Shown here: positions 47,373 to 56,764 of the stretch, piece by piece
Layout: each line of letters opens with the position of its first letter
How positions within the stretch are numbered: the stretch's first letter is position 1
Assembly (NCBI RefSeq): GCF_000706765.1
Contig: NZ_CP006018.1
Span: 1,364,001-1,428,000 of the forward strand
From: Bifidobacterium [indicum] DSM 20214 = LMG 11587
Lineage (GTDB): Bacteria; Actinomycetota; Actinomycetes; Actinomycetales; Bifidobacteriaceae
Length of the DNA stretch: 64,000 nt
Direction: 5' to 3'
The notes under the pieces: generated by a model
What the model saw: only the letters and a program-made list of their open reading frames with translations
Databases searched by the model: none
What the model was told of the DNA's origin: nothing
Made by a program: the position numbers and the translations under genes

Positions 47373-48779
47373 TCAGTCGTCGAAGAGCGCCAGGGCATTC
47401 TCGTAGGAGACCGCGCGAACCAGAGGGGCCAGATACCCCTTGTCGTCGGGGACGATGCCCTGGGCGGCCCAGTCACCCAGAAGACCGCAGAGCACCCTGC
47501 GGAAGAGCTCGTGCCTGGGGAAGGAGAGGAAACTGCGGGAGTCCGTGGTCATCCCTACGGAATTGCCCAGGAGGGAGGTCTCGGCCACGACCTCCAGTTG
47601 ACGGCGCATCCCGGTGATTGTGTCGTTGAACCACCAGGCGTTGCCCAGCTGAAGCTGACCACGGTCTTCGCCGCCGAAGCAACCAAGGTCGGTGGCTATG
47701 GCCATGTAGTCATTGGGATTGAGGGAATAGATGATGGTCTTGGGCAGCACTCCCGAACTCTGCGCCTGGTCAAGAAGGCCCACCAAGGGTGCAGCCACCG
47801 CGCCATCGGCCATGGCATCGTACCCCGTATCGGCGCCCAGCCTCCGAAAGGCCTCGGAGTTGTTGTTGCGGCTTGCGTGAAGGTGGATCTGCATGGTCCA
47901 GCCCTTGTTCTTGTAGATTCGCATCAGCTCAAGAAGGAGGGCGGCACGGTACTGGGCCCGTTCACGCCCGTCGAGCTCCCGACCCGCCTTGACCTTGTTG
48001 AAGATGACGTCCAGCTCCTCGCCCGCGGCCGGGGCGAACTCCACCGCATCCACACCGTGGTCAGCCAGCCGGGAACCGTGCTCATGGAAGTAGTCCACCC
48101 TTTCCCGCAGGGCATCGACCAGGTCACCGAAGCTGTTCATGGACCTTCCACATACCGACTCCATGGTGCCGACCCATCTCCCATACCTGCTGCTGACCGG
48201 ATTCAGGGCCTCATCCGGGCGGAAGGCCGGTACCATCCTGAAGGACTCCCCCTCATCGCCGAACCGCTCATGGTATTCCAGACTGTCCTCGGGAGAGTCG
48301 GTGGTGCAGATGACCTTGGCCTTCATCCTGCGCAGGAGGGCCCTACGCGAGAAGCCCGGATCGGCCAGTTGTTCGTTGGTCCGTTCGAAGATGGACCTGG
48401 CGGTCCCGACGGTCAAGGGCTCTGAAATGCCGAAGTACCGGCGCAGTTCCATGTGGGTCCAGATATAGACGGGACTGCCCACAGCCTGCTCCATGGTGCG
48501 GGCGTAGGCCAGGAACTTATCCCAGGGATCGCCGTCTCCGGTAATCAGACGTTCCGGCACCCCGTTTGCCCGCTCCAACCGCCACTTGTAGTGATCGCCG
48601 TAATTGTGTCCATCGGTCAGCCAGGCATCGACGATATTGTCGAAATGGGGGTCCTCATAGATCTCCTTGGCACGCAGATGGCAGTGATAGTCCACCAGGG
48701 GCAGGCCCTCGGCCACGTCATGGAACAGCTCCCGGGACAACTGCGTCCCGAGCAGGTAGTCATCATCCAGGAAAGCCAC
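47373..48779 (-). CDS. uxaC: Glucuronate isomerase
   Basis: Converts D-glucuronate to D-fructuronate (also D-galacturonate to tagaturonate). First step of the uronate route encoded here. 468 residues, normal for the family. The metal-binding DYHCHLRAKEIYED near residue 25 is characteristic. FLAYARTMEQAVGSPVYIWT, MQIHLHASRNNN and VGMTTDSRSFLSFPRHELFRR also mark the amidohydrolase-like UxaC fold. The start is a GTG at 48779 with AAGGAG six bases upstream; an open frame to 48884 adds unrelated residues. It lies downstream of the LacI-type regulator on the same strand with a 221-bp gap that should hold its promoter. Confidence 0.93.
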   Translation of the reverse strand: MAFLDDDYLLGTQLSRELFHDVAEGLPLVDYHCHLRAKEIYEDPHFDNIVDAWLTDGHNYGDHYKWRLERANGVPERLITGDGDPWDKFLAYARTMEQAVGSPVYIWTHMELRRYFGISEPLTVGTARSIFERTNEQLADPGFSRRALLRRMKAKVICTTDSPEDSLEYHERFGDEGESFRMVPAFRPDEALNPVSSRYGRWVGTMESVCGRSMNSFGDLVDALRERVDYFHEHGSRLADHGVDAVEFAPAAGEELDVIFNKVKAGRELDGRERAQYRAALLLELMRIYKNKGWTMQIHLHASRNNNSEAFRRLGADTGYDAMADGAVAAPLVGLLDQAQSSGVLPKTIIYSLNPNDYMAIATDLGCFGGEDRGQLQLGNAWWFNDTITGMRRQLEVVAETSLLGNSVGMTTDSRSFLSFPRHELFRRVLCGLLGDWAAQGIVPDDKGYLAPLVRAVSYENALALFDD

Positions 48780-49000
48780 TACAAACTCCTTAGTCGAAAA
48801 TGGCAGGTCCGGCGTTCCAGTTCCCCGGCTGCCTGTAAACCGGCCGTACAGACCATATGGGCGATTGGAGCCGTCAAGGAACAAAACTCTCGTATACCAC
48901 CTGTCAGCCTATCGGCGCCCGGACGACCTTGGGTGTGGAGTTGCCATGATTTGCCAGGGCCCCTCCCAGCCGTATTCCGGCCCTGGTTCCTGCCCCACCC

Positions 49001-50023
49001 CTAGGACTTATCCGACTTGGCGCCGGTACTCTGCCGGATAATCAGGTGGGCAGGGACTGTAGGAGCGGGCGTGGATGAGGCGGCCCCTGCCAGACGGCTC
49101 ATGAGAAGATCGGCCGCCCCTCGCCCCAGGGCGGACAGGGACATGTGGATGGTGGTCAGGGGCGGTGTGCTCACCATGGACATGGTGTCATTGTCGAACC
49201 CGATGACCGAAACATCCCGGGGGCACTCGCAGCCAAGCCTCCTCAGGGCCACGATCAGCCCGATCGCCATCAGGTCGTTGTGGGCGATGACCGCGCCCGT
49301 CGGGTCATCCAGATATTTTTCGGCGAAGGAATAGCCACCGTAGAAGGTCGGGGCACAGGGCATCGAGCGCTTGACGGTTATCCCCTTGGCCTCACACTCG
49401 CTGAATATCTGCCGCCAGCGGATGCCTCCCGACCATGAGGCCGCCGGCCCGTCCAAGTAGGTCAGACTTCGATAACCCAGGGTGTGCAGATGGTCCACCG
49501 CCTGGCACGCCCCCTTGGAAACGTCGATGCTGATGCTGCAGACACCCCGGACGTCACGGTTGACACTGACCAGGGGGCGCAACTGTGCGCACTTGCGTAT
49601 CATGGCGTCCGGCATCCTCGGGGAAACCAGGATGATTCCGGAGACCACAGGTGCCACGGTATCGACGATACGGCGCTCCTTGGTGATGGATTCCCTGGTT
49701 TCCAGGATCATGGTCTCGAAGCGGAAGCGCTCGCACTCGTCCTGGATGTTGCGGATGACTCCGGTAAAGAACTGGTTGCCCAGGTCGGGCACGATGACCG
49801 CCACCAGTCCCCTACCCTGGGAGCCCGAACGGCTGTCAACCATATCGCTGTGGTAGCCCAGGGCATCAGCGACTTGCTGAACCCTCTGCGCCGTTGAGAT
49901 GCTGACCCGATCCGGGCGGGAAAAGGTGCGTGAAACGGTCGAGGGTGATACACCGGCCTGACGGGCCACATCATATATGGTGACCTTGGAGGAGCCCTTC
50001 TCCGAACCCGCTTCGGTCTTCAT
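49001..50023 (-). CDS. LacI-family transcriptional regulator
   Basis: 340 residues. The helix-turn-helix is in VTIYDVARQAGVSPSTVSRT near the N-terminus, with the hinge sequence RVQQVADALGYH. The rest is a periplasmic-binding-protein-like sensor domain (VAVIVPDLGNQFFTGVIRNI; later AVIAHNDLMAIGLIVALRRL and SVIGFDNDTMS). Divergent from uxuB and next to uxaC, it is the obvious candidate regulator of the glucuronate genes; the effector is unknown. The ATG at 50023 is given; a TTG at 50032 with GAAGG upstream is equally possible. Confidence 0.9.
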   Translation of the reverse strand: MKTEAGSEKGSSKVTIYDVARQAGVSPSTVSRTFSRPDRVSISTAQRVQQVADALGYHSDMVDSRSGSQGRGLVAVIVPDLGNQFFTGVIRNIQDECERFRFETMILETRESITKERRIVDTVAPVVSGIILVSPRMPDAMIRKCAQLRPLVSVNRDVRGVCSISIDVSKGACQAVDHLHTLGYRSLTYLDGPAASWSGGIRWRQIFSECEAKGITVKRSMPCAPTFYGGYSFAEKYLDDPTGAVIAHNDLMAIGLIVALRRLGCECPRDVSVIGFDNDTMSMVSTPPLTTIHMSLSALGRGAADLLMSRLAGAASSTPAPTVPAHLIIRQSTGAKSDKS

Positions 50024-50271
50024 CTGTCCCAATCAGCCTTCCCGCGCCTGCCCCTGGTGCCCGAAATGCACGCCAGCGTCTTCGAGTCTTCCTGCATCCA
50101 AGTATAAATGCCGCAGCCCTATCCATGGCAACCGAAACGACCATCATGGGAAACAAACGGCAACTCCGTGAACATGCGCGGATCGACTTGATAGGTTTCT
50201 TCGGTAGGACAGGGGTCAAGACGGCGACGTCCGGCTCCAACGGAAGGTTCTTTGAGCAAAGGAAGGCGCCG
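50024..50271. promoter_or_regulatory. Divergent control region between the LacI regulator and uxuB
   Basis: 248 bp without a gene. TATAAA at 50103-50108 is a -10 candidate for uxuB. I could not find a convincing LacI-type palindrome shared with the uxaC and kdgK upstream regions. Confidence 0.4.
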
Positions 50272-51915
50272 ATGCTTCACCTGGACGACGATATGAACAG
50301 CGAGACCGCAGCCTGGCAGGAAGCCGGAGTAACCCTGCCTGCATTCGATACCACCGCAATGCGCCAGGCCACCAACCAGTCACCCGTCTGGGTCCATTTC
50401 GGGGCCGGCAACCTCTTCAGGGCCGTTCACGCCCCAATCGCCCAGAGGCTCCTGGACCTGGGCGCCACCGATCGGGGAATCCTGGTGGCCGAGTCCTTCG
50501 ACCCGTCCATCATCGACCAGGCCTATACCCCCTTCGACAACCGTTTTCTCCAGGTCATCCTGAGGGCGGACGGGTCCATGGATGCCGCCCTGATCGCTTC
50601 CGTGGCGGGCACCTACCCTCTGGGAGAGAACCCCGAATCCTTCCAGGACCTCAGGCAGGTCTTCCGCGATCCCGGCCTGCAGATGGTCACCACGACCATC
50701 ACCGAGAAGGGCTATGCACTGGTGGATTCCAAGGGGCATGCACTGCCCTGGATCGCCCCCGAATTCGAGGGGGGTCCGACCAAGGCCAAGAGCGCCATCG
50801 GAGTCATCACGGCCCTCCTCCTTGAGCGTTACCAGGCCGGAGCCTTCCCCCTGGCCCTGGTCAGCACCGACAACTTCTCCCGGAATGGGGAGAGGTTCGG
50901 ACAGGCGGTCAGGCGAATGGCCGACGAGTGGATCAGTAGAGGACTGGCCGGGCGGGACTTCGGGGGCTACCTCGATGACGACATGAGGATAACCTTCCCC
51001 CTGACCATGATTGACAGGATCACCCCCAACCCCGACCAGGAGGTGGGACGAAGGCTTGAGGCCATGGGCATGGCCGACATGTCACCCTTCCGAACCAGAG
51101 GGGGGACCGCCATGGCCCCCTATGCCAACACCGAGGAGACCTGGTACTGGGTGGTTGAAGACGACTTCCCCGCAGGCCGACCGCTCCTGGAGAAGGCCGG
51201 GGTCTACATGACCGACAAGGATACGGTCAACGCCGCCGACCAGATGAAGGTCACCACCTGCCTGAACCCGCTCCACACGGCACTGGCCGTTTTCGGGATG
51301 CTCCTGGGGTATCCGACCATGTCGGAGACCATCGCCGACCCGGACCTCAAGGCCCTGGTCACCCGGCTGGGGTATGTGGAAGGGCTCCCGGTGGTCGAGG
51401 ACCCGGGCATCTTCTCCCCCAAGGAATTCCTCCGCCGGGTAATCGAGATCAGGATACCCAATCCCGGTCTGCCCGATACGCCCGCCCGTATATGCACCGA
51501 CACCTCCCAGAAGATGCCGGTCAGGTACGGAAACACCATCAGCAAGTACCTACGCACCGATGGTTTGGATGCAAGCGCCCTGGAAGCCATCCCCCTGATC
51601 ATCGCCGCCTGGCTGCGGCTCCTGGTCGGCTCGGACGGACAGGGAACCGACGACGCCGGGAGGACGGTCAAGCTCAGTCCCGACCCCCGCCTCAAGGAAC
51701 TCCAAGGCATCCTCTCCGGCATCCCCCTGAACGGCTCTGCCGGGAGAGAGACCCTGTCCACAATCATCCGGCCCATCCTGGCCGACATATCCGTCTTCGG
51801 CACCGATCTGAACACCACTCCGCTGGCAGGCAAAATCACCGACGCCCTGGCCGCCATGTGCCAGGGCGCGGGTGCGGTGGCTGGCACCCTCCACCAGGTC
51901 GCACGCACCTGGTGA
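50272..51915 (+). CDS. uxuB: D-fructuronate reductase (mannonate oxidoreductase)
   Basis: NADH-dependent reduction of D-fructuronate to D-mannonate. 547-residue member of the long-chain mannitol dehydrogenase family. The N-terminal Rossmann domain has VHFGAGNLFRAVHAP. The conserved KVTTCLNPLHTALA carries the catalytic Lys and the Asn/His of the polyol-binding site. STDNFSRNGE is also family-typical. The ATG at 50272 follows GGAAGG by 5 bp; an in-frame upstream extension to 50125 is not supported. A ~90-bp gap leads to uxuA. Its neighbours decide fructuronate over mannitol or tagaturonate as substrate. Confidence 0.88.
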   Translation: MLHLDDDMNSETAAWQEAGVTLPAFDTTAMRQATNQSPVWVHFGAGNLFRAVHAPIAQRLLDLGATDRGILVAESFDPSIIDQAYTPFDNRFLQVILRADGSMDAALIASVAGTYPLGENPESFQDLRQVFRDPGLQMVTTTITEKGYALVDSKGHALPWIAPEFEGGPTKAKSAIGVITALLLERYQAGAFPLALVSTDNFSRNGERFGQAVRRMADEWISRGLAGRDFGGYLDDDMRITFPLTMIDRITPNPDQEVGRRLEAMGMADMSPFRTRGGTAMAPYANTEETWYWVVEDDFPAGRPLLEKAGVYMTDKDTVNAADQMKVTTCLNPLHTALAVFGMLLGYPTMSETIADPDLKALVTRLGYVEGLPVVEDPGIFSPKEFLRRVIEIRIPNPGLPDTPARICTDTSQKMPVRYGNTISKYLRTDGLDASALEAIPLIIAAWLRLLVGSDGQGTDDAGRTVKLSPDPRLKELQGILSGIPLNGSAGRETLSTIIRPILADISVFGTDLNTTPLAGKITDALAAMCQGAGAVAGTLHQVARTW

Positions 51916-52005
51916 ATTCCGAAACCCTTCCGGCCCCGGCCCACTGGTCGCACGGACAGGAAACAAGGGTCAGGACCGCCTGACCCACCATAAGGAGAGA
52001 GCAAC

Positions 52006-53133
52006 ATGCATATGGGATTCCGCTGGTACGGCGAAGGCAACGACACCATCAGCCTGGATGACATCCGCCAGATTCCGGGAGTGGAAACCATCGTCTGGTC
52101 CCTCCACCACAAGCAGGCCGGGGAGGTCTGGCAGCCGGGCGAAATCGAAGAGGCCATGGCCACGATAACCGGGCTTTCCGCCAGGGACCGCGCAGCCGGC
52201 ATAACCAAGACCTTCAACGCCGATGTGGTCGAATCGGTCAATGTCCATGAATCCATCAAGACCGGGTCGACGGTCCTGGGAATGAGTCGTGACCAGGCCA
52301 TCGATGCCTACATCGAAACCGTGGCCAACCTGGGCAAGGCCGGGGTCAGGGTCGTTACCTACAACTTCATGCCGGTCTTCGACTGGCTGCGCACGGAGAT
52401 GTTCCATCCCTGCCCCGACGGATCGACGGCCCTGTACTACAACCAGCACCAGGTGGACCAGCTCAGCCCCCAGGGCATCATCGACGAGACCCTCAAAGGA
52501 GCCGGGGCCCTGACCGTACCTGGCTGGGAGCCCGAGCGTTTGGCCCATCTCCCCGAGCTGATGGAGGCATACCAGGGGATGGACCATGAGCTTATGTACG
52601 CCAACTACAAGTACTTCCTGGATGCCGTGATTCCCACCTGCGAGCGCTACGACGTCAGGCTGGCCGTTCACCCGGACGACCCGGCCTTCGACCTGTTCGG
52701 ATGGCCGCGCGTGGTCTCCAGCAAGGAGGGGATCCAGCGGGTACTGGATCTGAATCCCAGTCCTTACAACGGTCTCTGCCTCTGCCTGGGTTCCTTCTCC
52801 TCCAGGAGGGGGAATGACGCAGTCGACGCGGTCAGGACCTTCATGGACAGGATTCACTTCAGCCACGTCCGCAACATCCGTTTCACCGACGAGGAGGGGT
52901 CTTTCTTCGAGGTGGGCCACCGGGCCAGTGAGGGCGACGTGGACACCGTCGGCATTATGCGGGCTTACGCCGAGGCTGATTACCAGGGATACATCCGCCC
53001 CGACCATGGGCGGCACTTGTGGAGCGAGAACACCGAGGCCGGCAGACCCCGCCCAGGGTACGGCCTCTATGACCGTGCCATGGGCATCCAGTATCTGCTC
53101 GGCGTTTGGGATGCCTACCGGAACAACCGTTGA
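52006..53133 (+). CDS. uxuA: Mannonate dehydratase
   Basis: Dehydrates D-mannonate to 2-keto-3-deoxy-D-gluconate. 375 residues, a metal-dependent TIM-barrel enzyme. Recognisable by MGFRWYGEGNDTISLDDIRQ, VETIVWSLHH, YNFMPVFDWLRTE, RLAVHPDDPAF and CLCLGSFSSR. The His and Cys positions in these motifs match the usual metal-ligand regions. AGGAGAG precedes the ATG. It forms a two-gene unit with uxuB and converges on eda. Confidence 0.93.
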   Translation: MHMGFRWYGEGNDTISLDDIRQIPGVETIVWSLHHKQAGEVWQPGEIEEAMATITGLSARDRAAGITKTFNADVVESVNVHESIKTGSTVLGMSRDQAIDAYIETVANLGKAGVRVVTYNFMPVFDWLRTEMFHPCPDGSTALYYNQHQVDQLSPQGIIDETLKGAGALTVPGWEPERLAHLPELMEAYQGMDHELMYANYKYFLDAVIPTCERYDVRLAVHPDDPAFDLFGWPRVVSSKEGIQRVLDLNPSPYNGLCLCLGSFSSRRGNDAVDAVRTFMDRIHFSHVRNIRFTDEEGSFFEVGHRASEGDVDTVGIMRAYAEADYQGYIRPDHGRHLWSENTEAGRPRPGYGLYDRAMGIQYLLGVWDAYRNNR

Positions 53134-53218
53134 AGAAGTATCCGCTTGCGCCTGATGTTGCCGACTGGTCTTGTGGGGAACGACTCAGGTCCGGTCAACC
53201 CCAGGAGGATGGTTCCCG

Positions 53219-53884
53219 TCAGTCCTGCACCAATTGCCGGGCCTGGACGCAGGCTTCGGTAACGGCCTTCCAATCGCCCCGGCGTTGAGCCGGGGACGGC
53301 ACGGGGAAGCTCCCGCCTACGGCGAAGACATTGGGTAGGGCCATGTACTCGCGAACGTTCTTCAACCCCACTCCCCCCGTGGGCAGGAAGCTCATCTCAG
53401 CGAAAGGACCGGAGAGCGCCTTGAGGGTTCCGACGCCACCGTAGGCCTCGGCCGGGAAGAACTTGGTGAAGCGCAGACCGCGGTCATAGGCCTTTTCTAT
53501 GTCGCTCGGGGTCGCGGTTCCGGGCAGCACCGGAATCAGGGACCCCAGGCACCAGTCGACCACGGCGTCGCTGAAAGCCGGCGAGACGATTCCACGGCAA
53601 CCGACCCGGACCGCCTGGCGGGCCTGGTCGACGGTGTGCACGGTTCCGGCCACCAGGGTCACCTCAGGCACCTGGTCGTGGATGGCCCTCATCCCTTCAA
53701 GGGCCGCCGGGGAGCGGAAGGTGATCTCGGCGATGGGCACCCCACCGGCCGCCAGAGCCTTGGCCAGAGGGACCGCCTCCTCGACCGAATGCAGGGTGAC
53801 CAGGGGGACCACCTTGATCCGGCGAATCAGATCGATCAGTCCTGTTCCGTCTTCCGCAACGGCCGCCTTTTCGACATCGTTCAT
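53219..53884 (-). CDS. eda: 2-keto-3-deoxy-6-phosphogluconate aldolase
   Basis: Cleaves KDPG to pyruvate and glyceraldehyde-3-phosphate. 221 residues. The Schiff-base Lys is in LRFTKFFPAEAYGG, and AEITFRSPAALEGMRAIHDQ and GCRGIVSPAFSDAVVDW are family hallmarks. It may also accept 4-hydroxy-2-oxoglutarate. It follows kdgK on the same strand (54-bp gap) with its own AAGGAAAC ribosome-binding site. It provides the last, Entner-Doudoroff-type step of the uronate route. Confidence 0.92.
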   Translation of the reverse strand: MNDVEKAAVAEDGTGLIDLIRRIKVVPLVTLHSVEEAVPLAKALAAGGVPIAEITFRSPAALEGMRAIHDQVPEVTLVAGTVHTVDQARQAVRVGCRGIVSPAFSDAVVDWCLGSLIPVLPGTATPSDIEKAYDRGLRFTKFFPAEAYGGVGTLKALSGPFAEMSFLPTGGVGLKNVREYMALPNVFAVGGSFPVPSPAQRRGDWKAVTEACVQARQLVQD

Positions 53885-53938
53885 GCTTGTTTCCTTCTTC
53901 AGTGGAATCGGATTCGTCTCTTATTCCTCTGCGGGGTC

Positions 53939-54970
53939 TCAATCCGGGGAGACCAAGACCGGCTCAATCGTCCCGTCCGCGACATCCGCCCGTTCGTGGC
54001 GGGCCATGAAGTCGTCCAGTTCGGCCCTTGTGGGCAGACCCTCGTTATCGGAGACCACCTGGGTCTGCATGGCGCCGATGGCACACCCGCGCTCCAGAGC
54101 CTCCGACAGGGGCCTGCCCTCCAGGAGTGCAGAGAGGACACCTGCCGCAAAACCATCACCGGCACCGACCGTGTCCACCACCGCATCCACCTTGAAACCC
54201 GGAACGTAGACCCCTTCGTGGCCGTCCGTCGCGTAGGCCCCGTCCGGCCCGTCCTTGACGACCGCGTAACGGGCACCGTTGTCGATGAAGGCCTGGCCGA
54301 TATCGCGGACCTTGTCCAGGCCGAACAGGTGCCTGCCTTCGGAGATGCCCGGCAGGACCAGGTCTGCTTTGGCACAGAGGGACAGGAGGGTCCGTCTCAT
54401 ATGCCCGTCGCTCTTCCATAGGGCCGGGCGTTCGTTCGGATCGAAGGAGATGAAGATCCGGTTTGCCCGGGACATATCCATCAGGGCCTCGCTCGCCTCC
54501 ATGGTGCTGGTGGAAAGGGCCGGTAGGATGCCGGTCATATGCATCAGGGAGATACCCGCGCAATCGATGGATCCGATATCGGAGGGGCTGATGGCCGAAG
54601 CCGCCGACCCCTTGCGGAAGTAGTAGGTCTTGGGGTCGCCCCGCTCTACCTTGGACTTCATCATGAAGCCGGTGGAACGGGAGGCATCCGTACCCACCAA
54701 TGAGGTATCCAGATCGTTCTGGCGCATGAAGCATCGAATCCGATCTCCGATCGGATCGGAACCGAGGCGTGTCATATAGACCGGGTGCTGACCCAGCCGC
54801 TCCAGGCCGACCGCAACGTTGAGTTCCGCACCGGCCACTGATGCCCTGAAGGACCCAACCTCACTGCATGGGCCTTCCTCACCTGCCGAGAAAAGCCCCA
54901 TGCTCTCGCCAACCAGAAGGACCTTTCCGGGACGGACACCGCTGACAACCATGTCGTGGGAAGCCGCCAT
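53939..54970 (-). CDS. kdgK: 2-keto-3-deoxygluconate kinase (PfkB family)
   Basis: Phosphorylates KDG to KDPG. 343 residues. The PfkB fold is shown by the N-terminal LLVGESMGLFSAGEEG, GAELNVAVGLERLGQHPVYM and the C-terminal DTVGAGDGFAAGVLSALLEG with the catalytic Asp. Assignment to KDG rather than another sugar rests on its place next to eda and uxuA. The ATG at 54970 has GGAGG six bases upstream. The 294 bp beyond it, to murB, hold no gene I can support. Confidence 0.87.
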   Translation of the reverse strand: MAASHDMVVSGVRPGKVLLVGESMGLFSAGEEGPCSEVGSFRASVAGAELNVAVGLERLGQHPVYMTRLGSDPIGDRIRCFMRQNDLDTSLVGTDASRSTGFMMKSKVERGDPKTYYFRKGSAASAISPSDIGSIDCAGISLMHMTGILPALSTSTMEASEALMDMSRANRIFISFDPNERPALWKSDGHMRRTLLSLCAKADLVLPGISEGRHLFGLDKVRDIGQAFIDNGARYAVVKDGPDGAYATDGHEGVYVPGFKVDAVVDTVGAGDGFAAGVLSALLEGRPLSEALERGCAIGAMQTQVVSDNEGLPTRAELDDFMARHERADVADGTIEPVLVSPD

Positions 54971-55264
54971 ACCATTCCTCCATGCCAAGGACCGATGGAC
55001 CCAACAGGTCCGTCACATCCCGCGCCGACGCGGGGACGACCTGACACGTCCGCTGCTGTTTTCAAGCTATGCGGCCGAAGGATGGCGGAGGAATAAGTTG
55101 CCAGCTGTTGCTTGCCCCGACAGCTATGGCAGGAGAGGAAATCAGACCCGCAGGCACATAAGGCTCAGGGGCGGGAAACACGAGAAAACCGAAGAGAGAC
55201 GAGGGCCGCGCGAAATCGGCATCCACACGGCTCTCGCCCGTACGCGCAGTATTCGCCGGGGCTG

Positions 55265-56518
55265 TCAAGCCAGGTTGATGCCAGGAGTGACGGGCTCGGG
55301 AACCAGGTGGATGCCGAAGGTGCGATCCACCCCCTCCTGGATGGTCCGGGCAAGGGCCACCAGATCATCGGACCCGGCCCCTCCCCGGTTGGTCAGGGCC
55401 AGGGTGTGCATGTCGGACAGGGCGGCAGCAGACCCCTCCCCGAGAGAGAATCCCTTATGGAAACCGGAATGGTCGATCAGCCAGGCCGCCGAGGTTTTGA
55501 CCAAGGATGGACCGGCAGCCGGGTCGCTGTGTACGGCGTCGACGAAATAGCGTGGGGCATCCGTCGGCAGGGCATCCGCAACCTCACGGGTGACGATCGG
55601 ATTGGTGAAGAAGCTGCCGCAACTGTGGCGGTCAAGGAGCACCCGCTCACCCCGTGGACCTTGGAGGTCACCCTGGACAGCGGCCAAGGCCTCTTCCAGA
55701 TCGGACGCCCTTCGGCAACCTCCCATCCAGTCGGTCAGATAGCGATAGGGGTCCTCCAGCATCCCCTTGCCTGCCCTGACGGTCAGCACCGCCTGGCGAA
55801 TCCGTTCCAAAGGAAGGGAGGACCCGGGTTCCACACCCAGGGCCTTGGCCAGCTGGGCTGAGCCCACCCGGGCGGACGAACCGTGCCGCAGGACCAGGGT
55901 GACCGAAAGGACCACATACCGTGGTGTCGGGAAGAAGTGGTCATCGGGAACGGCCGGGGCCTGATACATGGTCTGCTTGAGAAGGGAGGTCCTGTAGCCG
56001 AAGTTCAGATCCGCAGCCTTGAGATAGGCGGTTACCTTGTCCCGACGGTCCCAGACCTCGACAGAGTCGACAAGGCCGCCGACCTCCTGTCCGTAGGCAC
56101 CGATGTTCTGAACAACCGAGGCGCCGACCGTTCCGGGTATCCCCGACAGTCCCTCGATACCGATCAGATGCATCCGGACACAGTAGGAGACCAGGTCATC
56201 CCAGTTGGTCCCGGCCGGGGCATTGATGTGGACAGTGGGGTCCCCACCCTCCGGGGGCGCCACCTCGTCAGGAACCGAGATGCCTTGTCGGGTATCGCGC
56301 ACCACCACCCCCGGGAAGTCCTTGTCCGAAACCAGGAGGTTGGACCCGCCGCCGATCATACAGAGCGGCAGACCATTGGAATCGGCGTTCTCCACCGCTT
56401 CGATCAGCCCGACCCTGTCATGGGGTTGGACGAAGGATGCAATCCGCCCTCCCACACCCATGGTGGTGATATCGGCAAAGGTTGGAGTGGAGGCCTTGGT
56501 GGAAGATGCTTCTGGCAT
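55265..56518 (-). CDS. murB: UDP-N-acetylenolpyruvoylglucosamine reductase
   Basis: FAD- and NADPH-dependent step making UDP-N-acetylmuramate for peptidoglycan. 417 residues from MPEASSTKAS. TTMGVGGRIASFVQP and the FAD-binding IGGGSNLLVSDKDFPGVVV are diagnostic, with GLSGIPGTVGASVVQNIGAYG and the catalytic-Ser loop SCGSFFTNPIV. The protein is longer than E. coli MurB (342), with extra material around residues 265-305. The start is uncertain: the ATG at 56518 has only a weak ribosome-binding site, and the frame stays open to 56611. Confidence 0.92.
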   Translation of the reverse strand: MPEASSTKASTPTFADITTMGVGGRIASFVQPHDRVGLIEAVENADSNGLPLCMIGGGSNLLVSDKDFPGVVVRDTRQGISVPDEVAPPEGGDPTVHINAPAGTNWDDLVSYCVRMHLIGIEGLSGIPGTVGASVVQNIGAYGQEVGGLVDSVEVWDRRDKVTAYLKAADLNFGYRTSLLKQTMYQAPAVPDDHFFPTPRYVVLSVTLVLRHGSSARVGSAQLAKALGVEPGSSLPLERIRQAVLTVRAGKGMLEDPYRYLTDWMGGCRRASDLEEALAAVQGDLQGPRGERVLLDRHSCGSFFTNPIVTREVADALPTDAPRYFVDAVHSDPAAGPSLVKTSAAWLIDHSGFHKGFSLGEGSAAALSDMHTLALTNRGGAGSDDLVALARTIQEGVDRTFGIHLVPEPVTPGINLA

Positions 56519-56675
56519 GTCTTTCACTGTATCATCGCGCACCGGAGAGTGGCTCCAGACACGTAGGCGGCCGCCGATTGCAGCATCAATCGGCTTACCA
56601 TTCACGACCACTCCCCCACCGGATGGTCCGACTGACGAAATATACGCCCTCGATAACGCCCTATAAGGAACATCT

Positions 56676-56748
56676 ATGGTGGTGCCGTTGCCGCAGCCGC
56701 CTGAAGAGGGTTTGATAAATGAGTGAAATGGGTGCTTCCATCACATGA
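56676..56748 (+). other. Two overlapping mini-ORFs in the metY leader
   Basis: AAGGA precedes an ATG at 56676 that opens a 16-codon frame (MVVPLPQPPEEGLINE). Its TGA (56724-56726) overlaps a second frame starting at 56719 (MSEMGASIT) that ends 16 bp before the metY ATG. The layout resembles translationally coupled leader peptides, but neither contains Cys or a run of a regulatory amino acid. Confidence 0.3.
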
Positions 56749-56764
56749 AGAGGGGTTGACCGCC

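Noticed and set aside
55062-55268. A 68-codon frame on the - strand in the kdgK-murB gap
   Set aside because: No Shine-Dalgarno site, Pro/Ala-rich composition and no similarity I can name. I cannot support it as a gene.
56612-56764. S-adenosylmethionine riboswitch before metY
   Set aside because: The spacer is short and does not show the conserved junction elements of known SAM riboswitches.
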